The notes beneath the pieces were generated by a model that did no database searches, was not told where the DNA came from, and saw only the letters and a program-made list of their open reading frames with translations. This document shows positions 1-8,326 of a stretch of 12,580 nt of DNA, one piece after another. The stretch is from Firmicutes bacterium UBA5559 (GTDB lineage Bacteria > Bacillota > Clostridia > Peptostreptococcales > Anaerovoracaceae), in assembly GCA_002425705.1 (NCBI GenBank), contig DIMT01000006.1:2641-15220 (forward strand), written 5' to 3'. How positions within the stretch are numbered: the first letter of the stretch is position 1; each line of letters begins with the position of its first letter. A program made the translations under genes and the position numbers.

Positions 1-162
1 GACAATTTCTTTAAAGCCCAGCCTATTCTTTCCATCCTCCACAAGCCTTAAAATGCCTTGAAACCAGAACAATTTGTAGCTCAGTGTTATATATTGATCG
101 CTGAGCATGGTTTCCAATAGTCGGATATCCAAGTTTTCATTTAAAGGAAGATTGAAATTCAT
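1..162 (-). CDS. N-terminus of a probable HNH-endonuclease family protein (cut by window edge)
   Basis: The first 54 codons of a leftward gene are present and the frame is open to the window edge. It begins at the ATG at 162-160. The start is fixed because an in-frame TAA lies two codons upstream, and a modest AGGAA ribosome binding site precedes it. The peptide begins MNFNLPLNENLDIRLLETML and continues with a YKLFWFQGILRLVEDG stretch. From memory this resembles the N-terminal helical region of HNH-endonuclease-domain proteins found in defence islands beside large helicases; the HNH motif itself would lie outside the window and is not seen. The gene follows the giant helicase by 104 bp on the same strand and shares its AT-rich composition, so it probably belongs to the same operon and could supply the nuclease activity. 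The family assignment is recalled, not tested. Confidence 0.6.
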   Translation of the reverse strand, partial: MNFNLPLNENLDIRLLETMLSDQYITLSYKLFWFQGILRLVEDGKNRLGFKEIV

Positions 163-192
163 GGGTTAATTCCTATTCATCTAAGTAACGTC

Positions 193-254
193 AATATCTT
201 ATTAAGTGGTAGATTGGGAAGACAGCCTATGTTTAACTCGATAATATCTTATTA
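193..254. repeat. 12-bp direct repeat between the helicase and the HNH-like gene
   Basis: The 12-mer AATATCTTATTA occurs at 193-204 and again at 243-254, 50 bp apart start to start. Both copies lie in the 104-bp gap between the helicase stop and the next ATG. They could be a paired protein-binding site or a chance repeat in AT-rich DNA. No convincing promoter or terminator was found in this gap. A TTGACG hexamer on the minus strand at about 189-194 overlaps one copy but has no good -10 at a suitable distance. Confidence 0.4.
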
Positions 255-266
255 TTTAAAACCTTT

Positions 267-3200
267 CTATAATTCGTGGATTTCGCTCAATAACAGTTTG
301 ACAAGCTCACTAGCATATTTACGTTGTAATCTACTATGATGAACTTGATTGTAATAGTTACGCAAGCAGTTATAACATGATGTATTTTCATCACAGCACT
401 GCTGTGATACTTTATCCAGGGCCGAATTTAGGGAACTTATTATCGGCATCATGCTCATCAGCCGCTTTACATGTCCTGCACCACCAGGCACATTATCATA
501 TAAGAGAACATCATAGCTAGACTGCTCAAGATTAAGTTCAAGAATGCCATCGATATCATTACGCTCAATGCCAAGAGCGTTGCTTACCCCTTCTAAGAAT
601 GCATATAGAAAAGATAATGCCTGAGAATAACTAGTTTTATCAGATGATACTAAAAGTGGTATCGTAAAGCGCACAACATCAGTTTGGAAACGATGCCCCA
701 ACTTCAACAGTTCCAACACTTCATTTTGGCAGTCATATTGCCGGTAGTTTTTATGTTCTTTTGAAATTTCTGGCGCAACCACTTTACCCTTTGCAATGTC
801 ACTATATCCACAAATCGGGCATACGTAAAATCCGGACCTGTTTAAAACAAGAAGTTCGTCATCGGTGCTTGACTCCACAAATACTGCTTTACCAATATCC
901 AAATGATTCTCATCTCTAATCCCACCACCAAGGTACGAAACCTCCCCTGCATAAGAACGTTTAGGTTTCATCCTGGTACTTTCCTTAGTGACACCAGTCT
1001 TGAATCCATTGATTGGTTCAACAAAATATTCCAATCGTGCGGTTCCAATAGGCTCTCCACAATACTTACATTCGTTGGCTGTTCTTTCACTCAAATATAC
1101 GTTTACCTTTTTACAATTCGAACACGTACAAAAATAGTTTCTCGGGAAGTGTGAAGTTTTTGGTAATGATATATATTTCGAAGTATATTTTTTGCCATCA
1201 ACAATCACTTCGGAATCAGGAGCATATTCGGTTAATGCAATTTTCAAATCTCGGCTTAGATCATATCTATTATCTAATAAACCGTCCTTGTATACTTGTA
1301 ACTCAACAACATCTACGGGGAATCCGTATTTTGGTATAACACAATATCTTGATAAAGAATCTATGACTTTCTCTTTGCGTAGCTTATCAATTTGCCTTGA
1401 ATAAAATTCAGCTTCCACGTATTTTTCATCAGCAACAGCATCTTTCTTTGCATCTTCATACTCTTTAGTCATCTCCCGAACCGTCTCAACAAAATGCAGC
1501 ATTTTTTCATCATTACCATCCATTTCATCAAACCATTTGAAATCATGATATTGGCAATAAACTGGCTCAGGCAATATTTTGCTGTTAATGTATTTATTTA
1601 ACTTTTCCGGATGACTGCCAACGTATTCCCTGAATTTATCTAATCCATCCTTGAAAACCAATCCCTCAATAGTTTTATAATATTCCGGATAAACCCTGAA
1701 GAAAAAACCCAAACAAGTGGCCATTAGATGTCGGACTATTATTTTCTTGTTGAGAACATTAAAATATGGAGGCTTAATAATGCCCGAAATCATCTTCTCT
1801 GGCTCAGCGAAGTACGTAAAGTCGTGAGAATTTGTGCCACAATAAGTCAAAATATATGCTGCACTATCCTTGCGCCGGCCTGCGCGACCCGCTCTTTGAA
1901 CATAGTTCGCTGGCGAAGGGGGTATGTTGCGCATGAACACGTTTTCTAAGTCACCGATATCAATGCCCATTTCAAAAGTTGTAGAGCAGCTTAGAATATT
2001 TATCTTCTTATTCTTAAAGTCCAACTGATACCTTTTAGCTGTTTTTTTATCAAGCTGAGCAGTATGCTCTTTTATTACAATTCTCTCTATCTTTTTTGTC
2101 TTATATTGGTTTCTGTAGAAATTTTCTGCAAACGCTTCATCAGGATCAACTTCGTACAAACTTCCCTCACACTTGTCCTGTGGACAAGCATTGTGAACAT
2201 TGTATGGCGTAAGTCTACCACATTTTGAACACTGATAGTATTTTGAATTCTTATAATTTCGCAAAATATATCTGCTCACATCTATTTGATATGCATCTCT
2301 TGAACTATGCTTGATCATCAGTCTTTCGGTGCCATTTACTTCTGAAATCCCTATTGCTAGGTTGTTGAACAATATATCTAGTATATCTTTTGCCTCATCA
2401 ACTTCACAATGGCAAGCCTTCTGAATATATCTCACAACCATGTTATCTCCACCTTTCACCGGTAGAAAACTTCGAATTCCTTGAAGAGTTCTGGGGCAAT
2501 TGTACATAACATAGTTATCGAACCTGCGATATTCCAAATCTTCCAACTTCTCATCAGGCGTAAGCGTTGATTTAACATAGTTTATAGCAGGTGTAACCTT
2601 GAATACACTGAATACAACTTGCATGAGGGTAATTAAATCCGTTTTAGTAATACAATATTTCCCAAAAGTCTCTTCTATATCTTCCTCGTCTAATATATCC
2701 ATAATATCAGTAAGATCAATATCAAAATAATAAAGCCCCATGCCTTCACCATCGTATGCACCATCGACGCGAAGGAGGTCAACCATTATAGTAATCCATG
2801 CATTTTTATGTGCAGATAGCTCGTTAGAGAAGAGGTTTTGTGTTTTAATCAATGATGTCAAATGCGATGCAAGCTCATCAACAGTTATATCTTTATAATC
2901 TTGTTCTTCTATGATTCTCCATATTAGACGTTTTCGAAGCATTCTAACATGGTTGGCATCTAGAAAGGCAGCTGCGAAGCTGGCCTGCTGCCTGCTATCA
3001 GAGAAGGAAAGAAATTGCTTTGCCCTTTCAGGTTGTTCTGTATCAATATTCTTTGGTTTTGATTTCAGTGAAAGCTTATTATACTTTTTCTTATTATCTT
3101 CCCCCTCATCGATTGATTCAAAAAGAATCTGTGCTATTAGCGCAGTGCCTTCATCTTTTCCCAAATTCAGGCTCTTAACAACACCAGAACGCCCTTTATA

Positions 3201-4970
3201 TCCACAACAAGGGCACTGGTTTATATTATTATAAGCGCTTTCATCGTTTACCTCATTATTTTGAGCAACTTTATAGATCTCAAATTGATAACAATCCCCG
3301 CACACGCATTTATTCGCATTCAAATTATCTCTGGGGCGAATGCATCCGCATTTTCCACAAACAATATATGTCTCAAGTAAGGAGGAATCTACTTCCTCCT
3401 CATTTATCGCATTTTGCATCAAGAAATAGTCTAATCTAACAAACTCATTGTTCCCATAGTTTTCATAAATATCTACTTCATTATTTTGAAACAGATATTC
3501 TAATTGCTCCGTGCTATTATATTGTATCTTTCCAATAATATATGGGGAGTTGCAATAGCGGCAGTTCCCAATTTCGAATGCCTTATATGGGCCTATCTCA
3601 TTTGCTTTCGTGAGGCTAAGTTGCTGTTTTTCAGCCAATGTGATATAAGCACCTGATAAAGGGCGCACAAACGAATGGTATTTTAAGTCATACAATCCTA
3701 TTCCGTTTTTCTCGGCTAGGTTTATTAAATCTATAAGAGCTATCAAAGATTCAGCAGAAATATAAGAATTGAAGCTTTCGAGTATTGTTCTAAAAGGTTT
3801 ACTGCCACCCTTTAAAATATTATAAAGGTCATGAACATTTCGGTCACTAATGAGCACTTCATACAGATACGAACGAATTTCGTCTAACTCTGCCCTTTTA
3901 TATTTGCCACATATTTTTTTAAAGCTTGCCTCATCTTTAACAGTTGAAATTAAATCAATATAGTCTGATCCGGAAATAGCGTATTCAGCATTCCAATCCT
4001 GCAAGGGTATCCTTTTAGAAAAAATAATATCTTCAACCCCAAAGGTTGTTGATGTAAGATTTTGAGCGAAATTAACAATCTCGTCTTCTGATTTGCCCTG
4101 TTCTCCTAATGTAGCACTAGTTAGAATAAATCTTGGTTTATTCGGTGATAATCCCGTCAACCGTCTCATCAATAGTGACAACTCAATGCCCAAAGAACCA
4201 TGATATGAGTGGGCTTCATCAAGAACCACATATTTCCAATTACTTAAGCGATCAGGAGTAAATATTGCATAGTCATTAGGGCGGATCAACAGAAACTCTA
4301 GCATCGAGTAATTCGTAAAAAGAAGGTGAGGCGGATTTTCTCTGATTTCTTTTCTTGAGACTAACTCGTTTTCCGGAATAAAAGTTTCATTTTCTTTACC
4401 ATATAGTTCTCTATAATTTACAGGTACTGTTTCTTTTGTATCTCCTGTAAAGAAGCCATATTTGATTTCTGGACAGTGTGACAATATTTTTCTGACACGA
4501 TCAATTTGATCATTAACCAAGGCATTCATTGGGTAGAGGAAAATTGCTCTAACACCAACATCATAATTTTCATTCTCAATATCTTTCATTAAATCATTTA
4601 AAATCGGCAAAAGAAAGCTCTCCGTTTTGCCCGATCCGGTGCCAGTTGTTATGATTGCACCTTTACCCGAACCAATTTTTCGTATTGATTCTTCCTGATG
4701 AGAGTACAATGGCCTATTAAAATTTATATCCCCTAAGCGACAAAAGGACTGACAAACAACACCCTCTTCAATCAGCTGATTGATACTTTTCCCTCGCTGA
4801 AACGGGAGATTCAAATCCACATAGGGACCTTTAAACAAACTTTCCTGGTTCAATTGGCTTTCAAAAAGTTTTTGTAGCTTACCATTGCCAAATTGAAAAG
4901 AAGAACGAAGGTATTCTTTATAGCGGTTGTTAATATAGTTCGACCGTTCGATTGGATTAAGTTTCTTCAA
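267..4970 (-). CDS. Giant YprA/MrfA-like SF2 helicase with DUF1998/MZB zinc domain
   Basis: This is a predicted ATP-dependent superfamily 2 DNA helicase or translocase. RecA1 carries Walker A GTGSGKT (110-116), the YPMNAL motif Ia region (146-151), DEAH (251-254) and SAT (285-287). RecA2 carries FLSFSDSRQQA (653-663), STTFEMGIDIGDL (996-1008) and QRAGRAGR (1025-1032). The C-terminus has the four-cysteine MZB pattern (C1525 or C1526, C1532, C1535) typical of MrfA/YprA and DISARM DUF1998 proteins. Extra CxxC pairs lie at 470/473, 538/541, 557/560, 586/589, 914/917, 1283/1286, 1301/1304 and 1384/1387. At 1567 aa it is about twice the size of MrfA, with long insertions between the lobes and within RecA2. 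The start is TTG: a GGAGTGA ribosome binding site sits just upstream and there is no Met codon in the first 120 residues. It lies 16 nt after the 103-aa gene and is clearly co-transcribed. The likely role is the motor of a defence or DNA-processing system; the substrate is unknown. Confidence 0.93.
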   Translation of the reverse strand: MKKLNPIERSNYINNRYKEYLRSSFQFGNGKLQKLFESQLNQESLFKGPYVDLNLPFQRGKSINQLIEEGVVCQSFCRLGDINFNRPLYSHQEESIRKIGSGKGAIITTGTGSGKTESFLLPILNDLMKDIENENYDVGVRAIFLYPMNALVNDQIDRVRKILSHCPEIKYGFFTGDTKETVPVNYRELYGKENETFIPENELVSRKEIRENPPHLLFTNYSMLEFLLIRPNDYAIFTPDRLSNWKYVVLDEAHSYHGSLGIELSLLMRRLTGLSPNKPRFILTSATLGEQGKSEDEIVNFAQNLTSTTFGVEDIIFSKRIPLQDWNAEYAISGSDYIDLISTVKDEASFKKICGKYKRAELDEIRSYLYEVLISDRNVHDLYNILKGGSKPFRTILESFNSYISAESLIALIDLINLAEKNGIGLYDLKYHSFVRPLSGAYITLAEKQQLSLTKANEIGPYKAFEIGNCRYCNSPYIIGKIQYNSTEQLEYLFQNNEVDIYENYGNNEFVRLDYFLMQNAINEEEVDSSLLETYIVCGKCGCIRPRDNLNANKCVCGDCYQFEIYKVAQNNEVNDESAYNNINQCPCCGYKGRSGVVKSLNLGKDEGTALIAQILFESIDEGEDNKKKYNKLSLKSKPKNIDTEQPERAKQFLSFSDSRQQASFAAAFLDANHVRMLRKRLIWRIIEEQDYKDITVDELASHLTSLIKTQNLFSNELSAHKNAWITIMVDLLRVDGAYDGEGMGLYYFDIDLTDIMDILDEEDIEETFGKYCITKTDLITLMQVVFSVFKVTPAINYVKSTLTPDEKLEDLEYRRFDNYVMYNCPRTLQGIRSFLPVKGGDNMVVRYIQKACHCEVDEAKDILDILFNNLAIGISEVNGTERLMIKHSSRDAYQIDVSRYILRNYKNSKYYQCSKCGRLTPYNVHNACPQDKCEGSLYEVDPDEAFAENFYRNQYKTKKIERIVIKEHTAQLDKKTAKRYQLDFKNKKINILSCSTTFEMGIDIGDLENVFMRNIPPSPANYVQRAGRAGRRKDSAAYILTYCGTNSHDFTYFAEPEKMISGIIKPPYFNVLNKKIIVRHLMATCLGFFFRVYPEYYKTIEGLVFKDGLDKFREYVGSHPEKLNKYINSKILPEPVYCQYHDFKWFDEMDGNDEKMLHFVETVREMTKEYEDAKKDAVADEKYVEAEFYSRQIDKLRKEKVIDSLSRYCVIPKYGFPVDVVELQVYKDGLLDNRYDLSRDLKIALTEYAPDSEVIVDGKKYTSKYISLPKTSHFPRNYFCTCSNCKKVNVYLSERTANECKYCGEPIGTARLEYFVEPINGFKTGVTKESTRMKPKRSYAGEVSYLGGGIRDENHLDIGKAVFVESSTDDELLVLNRSGFYVCPICGYSDIAKGKVVAPEISKEHKNYRQYDCQNEVLELLKLGHRFQTDVVRFTIPLLVSSDKTSYSQALSFLYAFLEGVSNALGIERNDIDGILELNLEQSSYDVLLYDNVPGGAGHVKRLMSMMPIISSLNSALDKVSQQCCDENTSCYNCLRNYYNQVHHSRLQRKYASELVKLLLSEIHEL

Positions 4971-4977
4971 AATGATT

Positions 4978-4984
4978 TCACTCC
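4978..4984 (-). promoter_or_regulatory. Ribosome binding site of the helicase, supporting its TTG start
   Basis: On the minus strand GGAGTGA sits 7 nt before the TTG at 4970-4968 (10 nt counted from the GGAG core). It begins inside the last codons and stop of the preceding 103-aa gene. There is no ATG or GTG in frame nearby, so this site is the main evidence for the TTG start. Confidence 0.65.
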
Positions 4985-4986
4985 AT

Positions 4987-5298
4987 TCACATCAGATTAA
5001 TAGTATAAGAGAATATATCGGTTGCGGCACTATCATCAATTGTATCCATGATTCTATGATTTTCAAAATCAAGGAGCAATCCGTCTCCATCTTTAGTCAT
5101 GTACAAATCCATAGTACCATCGATAGCATCACTACAGATTTCAATTTCAACCGGGTTAATTTGCTTTAGTTTGCAGGCACCTTGTGGGCTTTGAATATAA
5201 ATTTCTCCTAGAAAAGCACTGTCTGATAGTCTTCTGATAAAATATACATACACTTTCTTTAAATAGTTAAATCTTTCAACAAATTCTCCACGAACCAA
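4987..5298 (-). CDS. Small protein of unknown function, overlapping the TerB-like gene
   Basis: A 103-codon frame lies between the TerB-like gene and the helicase. It overlaps the end of the former by 40 nt and stops 16 nt before the start of the latter. The assigned start is TTG at 5298; a GAGG lies about 14 nt upstream, which is far. GTG at 5253 (residue 16) is an alternative, but its upstream AAAG is weak. No ATG occurs until well inside. The protein is acidic and predicted beta-rich, with a central segment TKDGDGLLLDFENHR and no cysteine cluster, membrane segment or nuclease motif that I recognise. Its tight position suggests translational coupling and a role as a small subunit of the helicase complex. 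The frame is offset by -1 from the upstream gene, but no slippery heptamer is present, so a fusion by frameshift is not supported. Function unknown. Confidence 0.7.
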   Translation of the reverse strand: MVRGEFVERFNYLKKVYVYFIRRLSDSAFLGEIYIQSPQGACKLKQINPVEIEICSDAIDGTMDLYMTKDGDGLLLDFENHRIMDTIDDSAATDIFSYTINLM

Positions 5299-8180
5299 TT
5301 GATTGAAATAGACCTCGTTAACCTTAAGGAACGATTAACAAAATCTTCTCTTGCGTAGAATATTCTCTCATAACTTTTAAGTAGTACATAATTATTAAGC
5401 GCCAGACCTCTTGGCTTTTCATAAAAACAGATAGTATATTTCTCAAAAGAATTTAGGCTGAATACTTCATACTCAACCCCTTGTTCTAATATCCCACTTT
5501 TATAAACGCTCTCCTGCTTAGCGTTGTATACTTGAAAATAAACGTTGCCTTTTCCATAATAACTTACTCTGACCATAAGTGACTTTTTAATTGGGTCAAA
5601 TACAATTTCGGTTTCATCTTCTCTTATGATGCACTTATTGTAGCAGTAAATGGCCTTATTAATCCTACCATTTTGAGTTATCCCGAGTAAAACATAATCA
5701 CAAGATGATTTGTAAGATAAAATGAAACCGATTGGTATCTGTTTATATATGCCTTTGTCTCTCAGCTGCATCTCTTCCTCCAATACCTTTCCAGTATTAG
5801 AATAAAGGATTAACCCGTTCGCTTCCGCTCCAAAGACGTCCATTATGGTATCTTGGGATACATCACCAACCCACATTGGATCCGATGTTGGCACCCAGCT
5901 ATTAGACGATAGCCGATAGATATCAAAAGAGAATGGTAATTGATAGGAATATATCACCCCTTTATAATTGAATTGAACAAAATTCAGATTATATTCTTTA
6001 ATATTGAAGTCCGCGTTTATAGTCGTTGTGCAAAGTGCTGTCTTTACCGAAATCATGAAAGTATAATCATCAAGCTTTATATTCTCAAAATCAAGATCCG
6101 GATCATACGCAAGCTCAAAAAATGCTATCCTGCTCCTTTTACCACTATCAATCTGATGGACAGCAATTGTATATATCCCAGGCTCTTCAATATTTAAATC
6201 AACAACATATTTATAAGCGTTTTCTCTTTCTGAAATGGTACATTTCAAATCTGTAAGCCTATAATGATTGTTATTAACAGCAACTTCATACCGCGCATTA
6301 TCAACGACACTTTCGAATACTAAAAATTTAACTTTCTTATAAACTGGCAATGTGGAATTATCATTTTGTCGTAGTAAGAAGCAGTTTTCTTGAGGCTCTC
6401 CAAATACACCCGGTTTAGATAGCGAGGAAAAGTTGAAAAGAGTGTTTTCAATTACGATCGCATCTTCAAATTTAACATTTCGTGAAGCCAATTTATAATA
6501 ATCGTTAGCGTGATAAGGATTTAGGCAATCAAGTTGATTTTTATAACAAAAGATAGCTGTTCCTTTATAATCTGTATTATTTTGAATTTCTTGACCGTCA
6601 ATGTTAAATACAATAAAATTTCGGATTAGTTTGCTTTTACTATCGTATAGTACTTCTTGTCCTGCCATCAATCTATAAGTTATAGAATCCAAAGGTTCGT
6701 TGATTCTTATTCTATTAACTGTCACTTGATACCCGCCAATAATTTCTCTAATATCTGGCTTCTTGCTTTCATAAACAATCTTTTCGCCTGCCATCACAAC
6801 TACTTTTATGTCCCAGTAATTATACTGAGATTTAACTTTATGAATAGGGAGTATTAGATATACTTGATTGTTTTCCAGCATAAACTTCGGCTCCCAACGA
6901 GATCGAAACTCGGGAGTAGCCCGACTCTTTCTTCCTTCGGTTCGTTCATCCTTTAATAGTGCGACCCAGTTTTCATAACCACCTTTAATATATGGATTAT
7001 GAATTTTAACTTCCTTATTCCATGTCTTTTTATCAATGAGCTTTGCAACAATAATGCTTAACCGTATTATAGCATCAAATTGCTGTTCATCCGCAATCAA
7101 TTGTTTTGTTGCTCTTATCAACTTATATGTTTTATGAGTAACATTTATTTCAACATCATCTCCATCAGATAACATATTGCTACGCAATCCCTCATAAACA
7201 AATTTAAAGTCTTCATATAGATCATCTGACAGATCATATTCGAAATTCAGTTTGTAGATGTCATATATAAACTCGAAAAAATCTGATAAAAAATGGCTTG
7301 GCACAATAGCATTCTTTAAAACCACATTAATAATTCTTGCTCTTGAGCTCTTCTCTTCAGCTGGTCTATAACGGTTTAGTATTGATCGAATTAACCCCTC
7401 GACTTTTTGCTCAGAAAAACTTCGATAAAGATCTGAATATGTGCTTCGTACATTTTCATAATAATTACCATCATATTCAAGCATAGCAATTAGAACAAGG
7501 GAGATAACAACGATTTCAGGATCCATTAGTACTGCACCGCTATGCGAATTCAATGCATTTAGTAATTGACGCTCAGCTTGTCGGTGAATTTCATCCATTG
7601 CATCTGCATTATCTAAAATTTCAATAAGATCAATACCAATATTTTTACGATTTTTAACATGTTTGCGTAGATGATCTAGCTTTATTTCAAGTTGTGATGC
7701 GCCTATTCTCGAGGCTAACATTTCTAATAGTTGTACTTGTTCTTCTTCAGTAACCATACCATCTTCAAGGATATCATCGACGGCCTTACAAAATGCCAAG
7801 CTCGTCTTGTGACCTCCAATAGAATCCTTGCATTCATTCATCCATTCTTTCAAACGACGTACTTCTTCTTCATTTACTTCGCCGTCGCATATAATGCCTT
7901 CTATAATACCATTCAGCTCAAATATCTTCAAATTGGCATTATTTTCAAGCCGTAAAATTCTTTCTGATTCTGTAAGCAATAAATCCCTTTCTTCTTTTGA
8001 TATAGCTTTATCTTCTATAGCCTCCTCAACTAGCCTAACGAGGTTCCTTTGAATACTATCCGTAACAAGATTGCGATTTTTATCCACCCAAGTTTGTAGA
8101 CGTAAAACTTCCTTATAGTTTATAACTCCATCAAAATTTATACCTTTGATAATTCCTATAAGTTCACTTATATTTCGCAT
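5259..8180 (-). CDS. Tandem TerB-like repeat protein with beta-rich C-terminal half
   Basis: This is the first gene of the leftward cassette. It has an ATG start at 8180 and a strong ribosome binding site (GGAAGGAG, 9 nt upstream). Of its 973 aa, residues 6-77 and 88-160 form two copies of a roughly 75-residue helical repeat. Each copy has two acidic turns followed by helix-starting glutamates: DGVINYKEV (17-25) and DKAISKEER (57-65) in copy 1, DGEVNEEEV (99-107) and DGMVTEEEQ (140-148) in copy 2. This pattern matches TerB-like domains, a metal-binding helical fold seen in tellurite-resistance and phage-defence contexts. Residues about 160-400 look all-helical. From about 430 on, alternating hydrophobic residues suggest several beta-sandwich (immunoglobulin-like) domains. 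No nuclease, ATPase or transmembrane segment was seen. It is probably a sensor, scaffold or effector partner of the downstream helicase; that role is inferred from context. Confidence 0.9.
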   Translation of the reverse strand: MRNISELIGIIKGINFDGVINYKEVLRLQTWVDKNRNLVTDSIQRNLVRLVEEAIEDKAISKEERDLLLTESERILRLENNANLKIFELNGIIEGIICDGEVNEEEVRRLKEWMNECKDSIGGHKTSLAFCKAVDDILEDGMVTEEEQVQLLEMLASRIGASQLEIKLDHLRKHVKNRKNIGIDLIEILDNADAMDEIHRQAERQLLNALNSHSGAVLMDPEIVVISLVLIAMLEYDGNYYENVRSTYSDLYRSFSEQKVEGLIRSILNRYRPAEEKSSRARIINVVLKNAIVPSHFLSDFFEFIYDIYKLNFEYDLSDDLYEDFKFVYEGLRSNMLSDGDDVEINVTHKTYKLIRATKQLIADEQQFDAIIRLSIIVAKLIDKKTWNKEVKIHNPYIKGGYENWVALLKDERTEGRKSRATPEFRSRWEPKFMLENNQVYLILPIHKVKSQYNYWDIKVVVMAGEKIVYESKKPDIREIIGGYQVTVNRIRINEPLDSITYRLMAGQEVLYDSKSKLIRNFIVFNIDGQEIQNNTDYKGTAIFCYKNQLDCLNPYHANDYYKLASRNVKFEDAIVIENTLFNFSSLSKPGVFGEPQENCFLLRQNDNSTLPVYKKVKFLVFESVVDNARYEVAVNNNHYRLTDLKCTISERENAYKYVVDLNIEEPGIYTIAVHQIDSGKRSRIAFFELAYDPDLDFENIKLDDYTFMISVKTALCTTTINADFNIKEYNLNFVQFNYKGVIYSYQLPFSFDIYRLSSNSWVPTSDPMWVGDVSQDTIMDVFGAEANGLILYSNTGKVLEEEMQLRDKGIYKQIPIGFILSYKSSCDYVLLGITQNGRINKAIYCYNKCIIREDETEIVFDPIKKSLMVRVSYYGKGNVYFQVYNAKQESVYKSGILEQGVEYEVFSLNSFEKYTICFYEKPRGLALNNYVLLKSYERIFYAREDFVNRSLRLTRSISINWFVENLLKDLTI

Positions 8181-8189
8181 TTTGTACTT

Positions 8190-8197
8190 CTCCTTCC
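8190..8197 (-). promoter_or_regulatory. Ribosome binding site of the TerB-like gene
   Basis: GGAAGGAG on the minus strand lies 9 nt before the ATG at 8180-8178. It is a strong match to the anti-Shine-Dalgarno sequence and fixes the start of the first gene of the cassette. Confidence 0.8.
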
Positions 8198-8223
8198 GGT
8201 CTCGGTTTCAAATAAAAATTCTT

Positions 8224-8251
8224 CGTTTAATTAATGCATTATTGTAGTCAA
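8224..8251 (-). promoter_or_regulatory. Weak candidate promoter close to the TerB-like gene
   Basis: On the minus strand TTGACT (8251-8246; 5 of 6 to consensus) is followed after 16 nt by TAAACG (8229-8224), a poor -10. It lies downstream of the leader terminator and would give a 5' untranslated region of about 40 nt. It is listed because some promoter beyond the terminator, or readthrough, is needed to express the operon. The -10 is weak, so this is tentative. Confidence 0.25.
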
Positions 8252-8290
8252 TAAGCGCATCCGTCCCGATTCTTTGAATTTAAATTAAAT

Positions 8291-8325
8291 AAAAAACAGC
8301 AAAAAAAGATCTACTCTTTCTTTGC
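8291..8325 (-). terminator. Intrinsic terminator in the leader of the defence-like operon
   Basis: On the minus strand GCAAAGAAAGA (8325-8315) pairs with TCTTTTTTTGC (8309-8299) to give an 11-bp stem with one G-U pair. The loop is 5 nt, and TG followed by six U residues (8296-8291) comes next. The opposite strand lacks a U-tract after the hairpin, so it would act leftward only. It stands about 110 nt downstream of a strong leftward promoter and 110 nt before the first gene. This is the arrangement of an attenuator, or of the 3' end of a small RNA. The stem is A-U rich and may be leaky. Confidence 0.65.
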
Positions 8326-8326
8326 C

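Noticed and set aside
5259..5331. Possible programmed -1 frameshift fusing the 973-aa and 103-aa frames
   Set aside because: The -1 frame is open across the overlap, but no X-XXY-YYZ slippery heptamer or downstream stem was found. A simple overlapping gene explains it.
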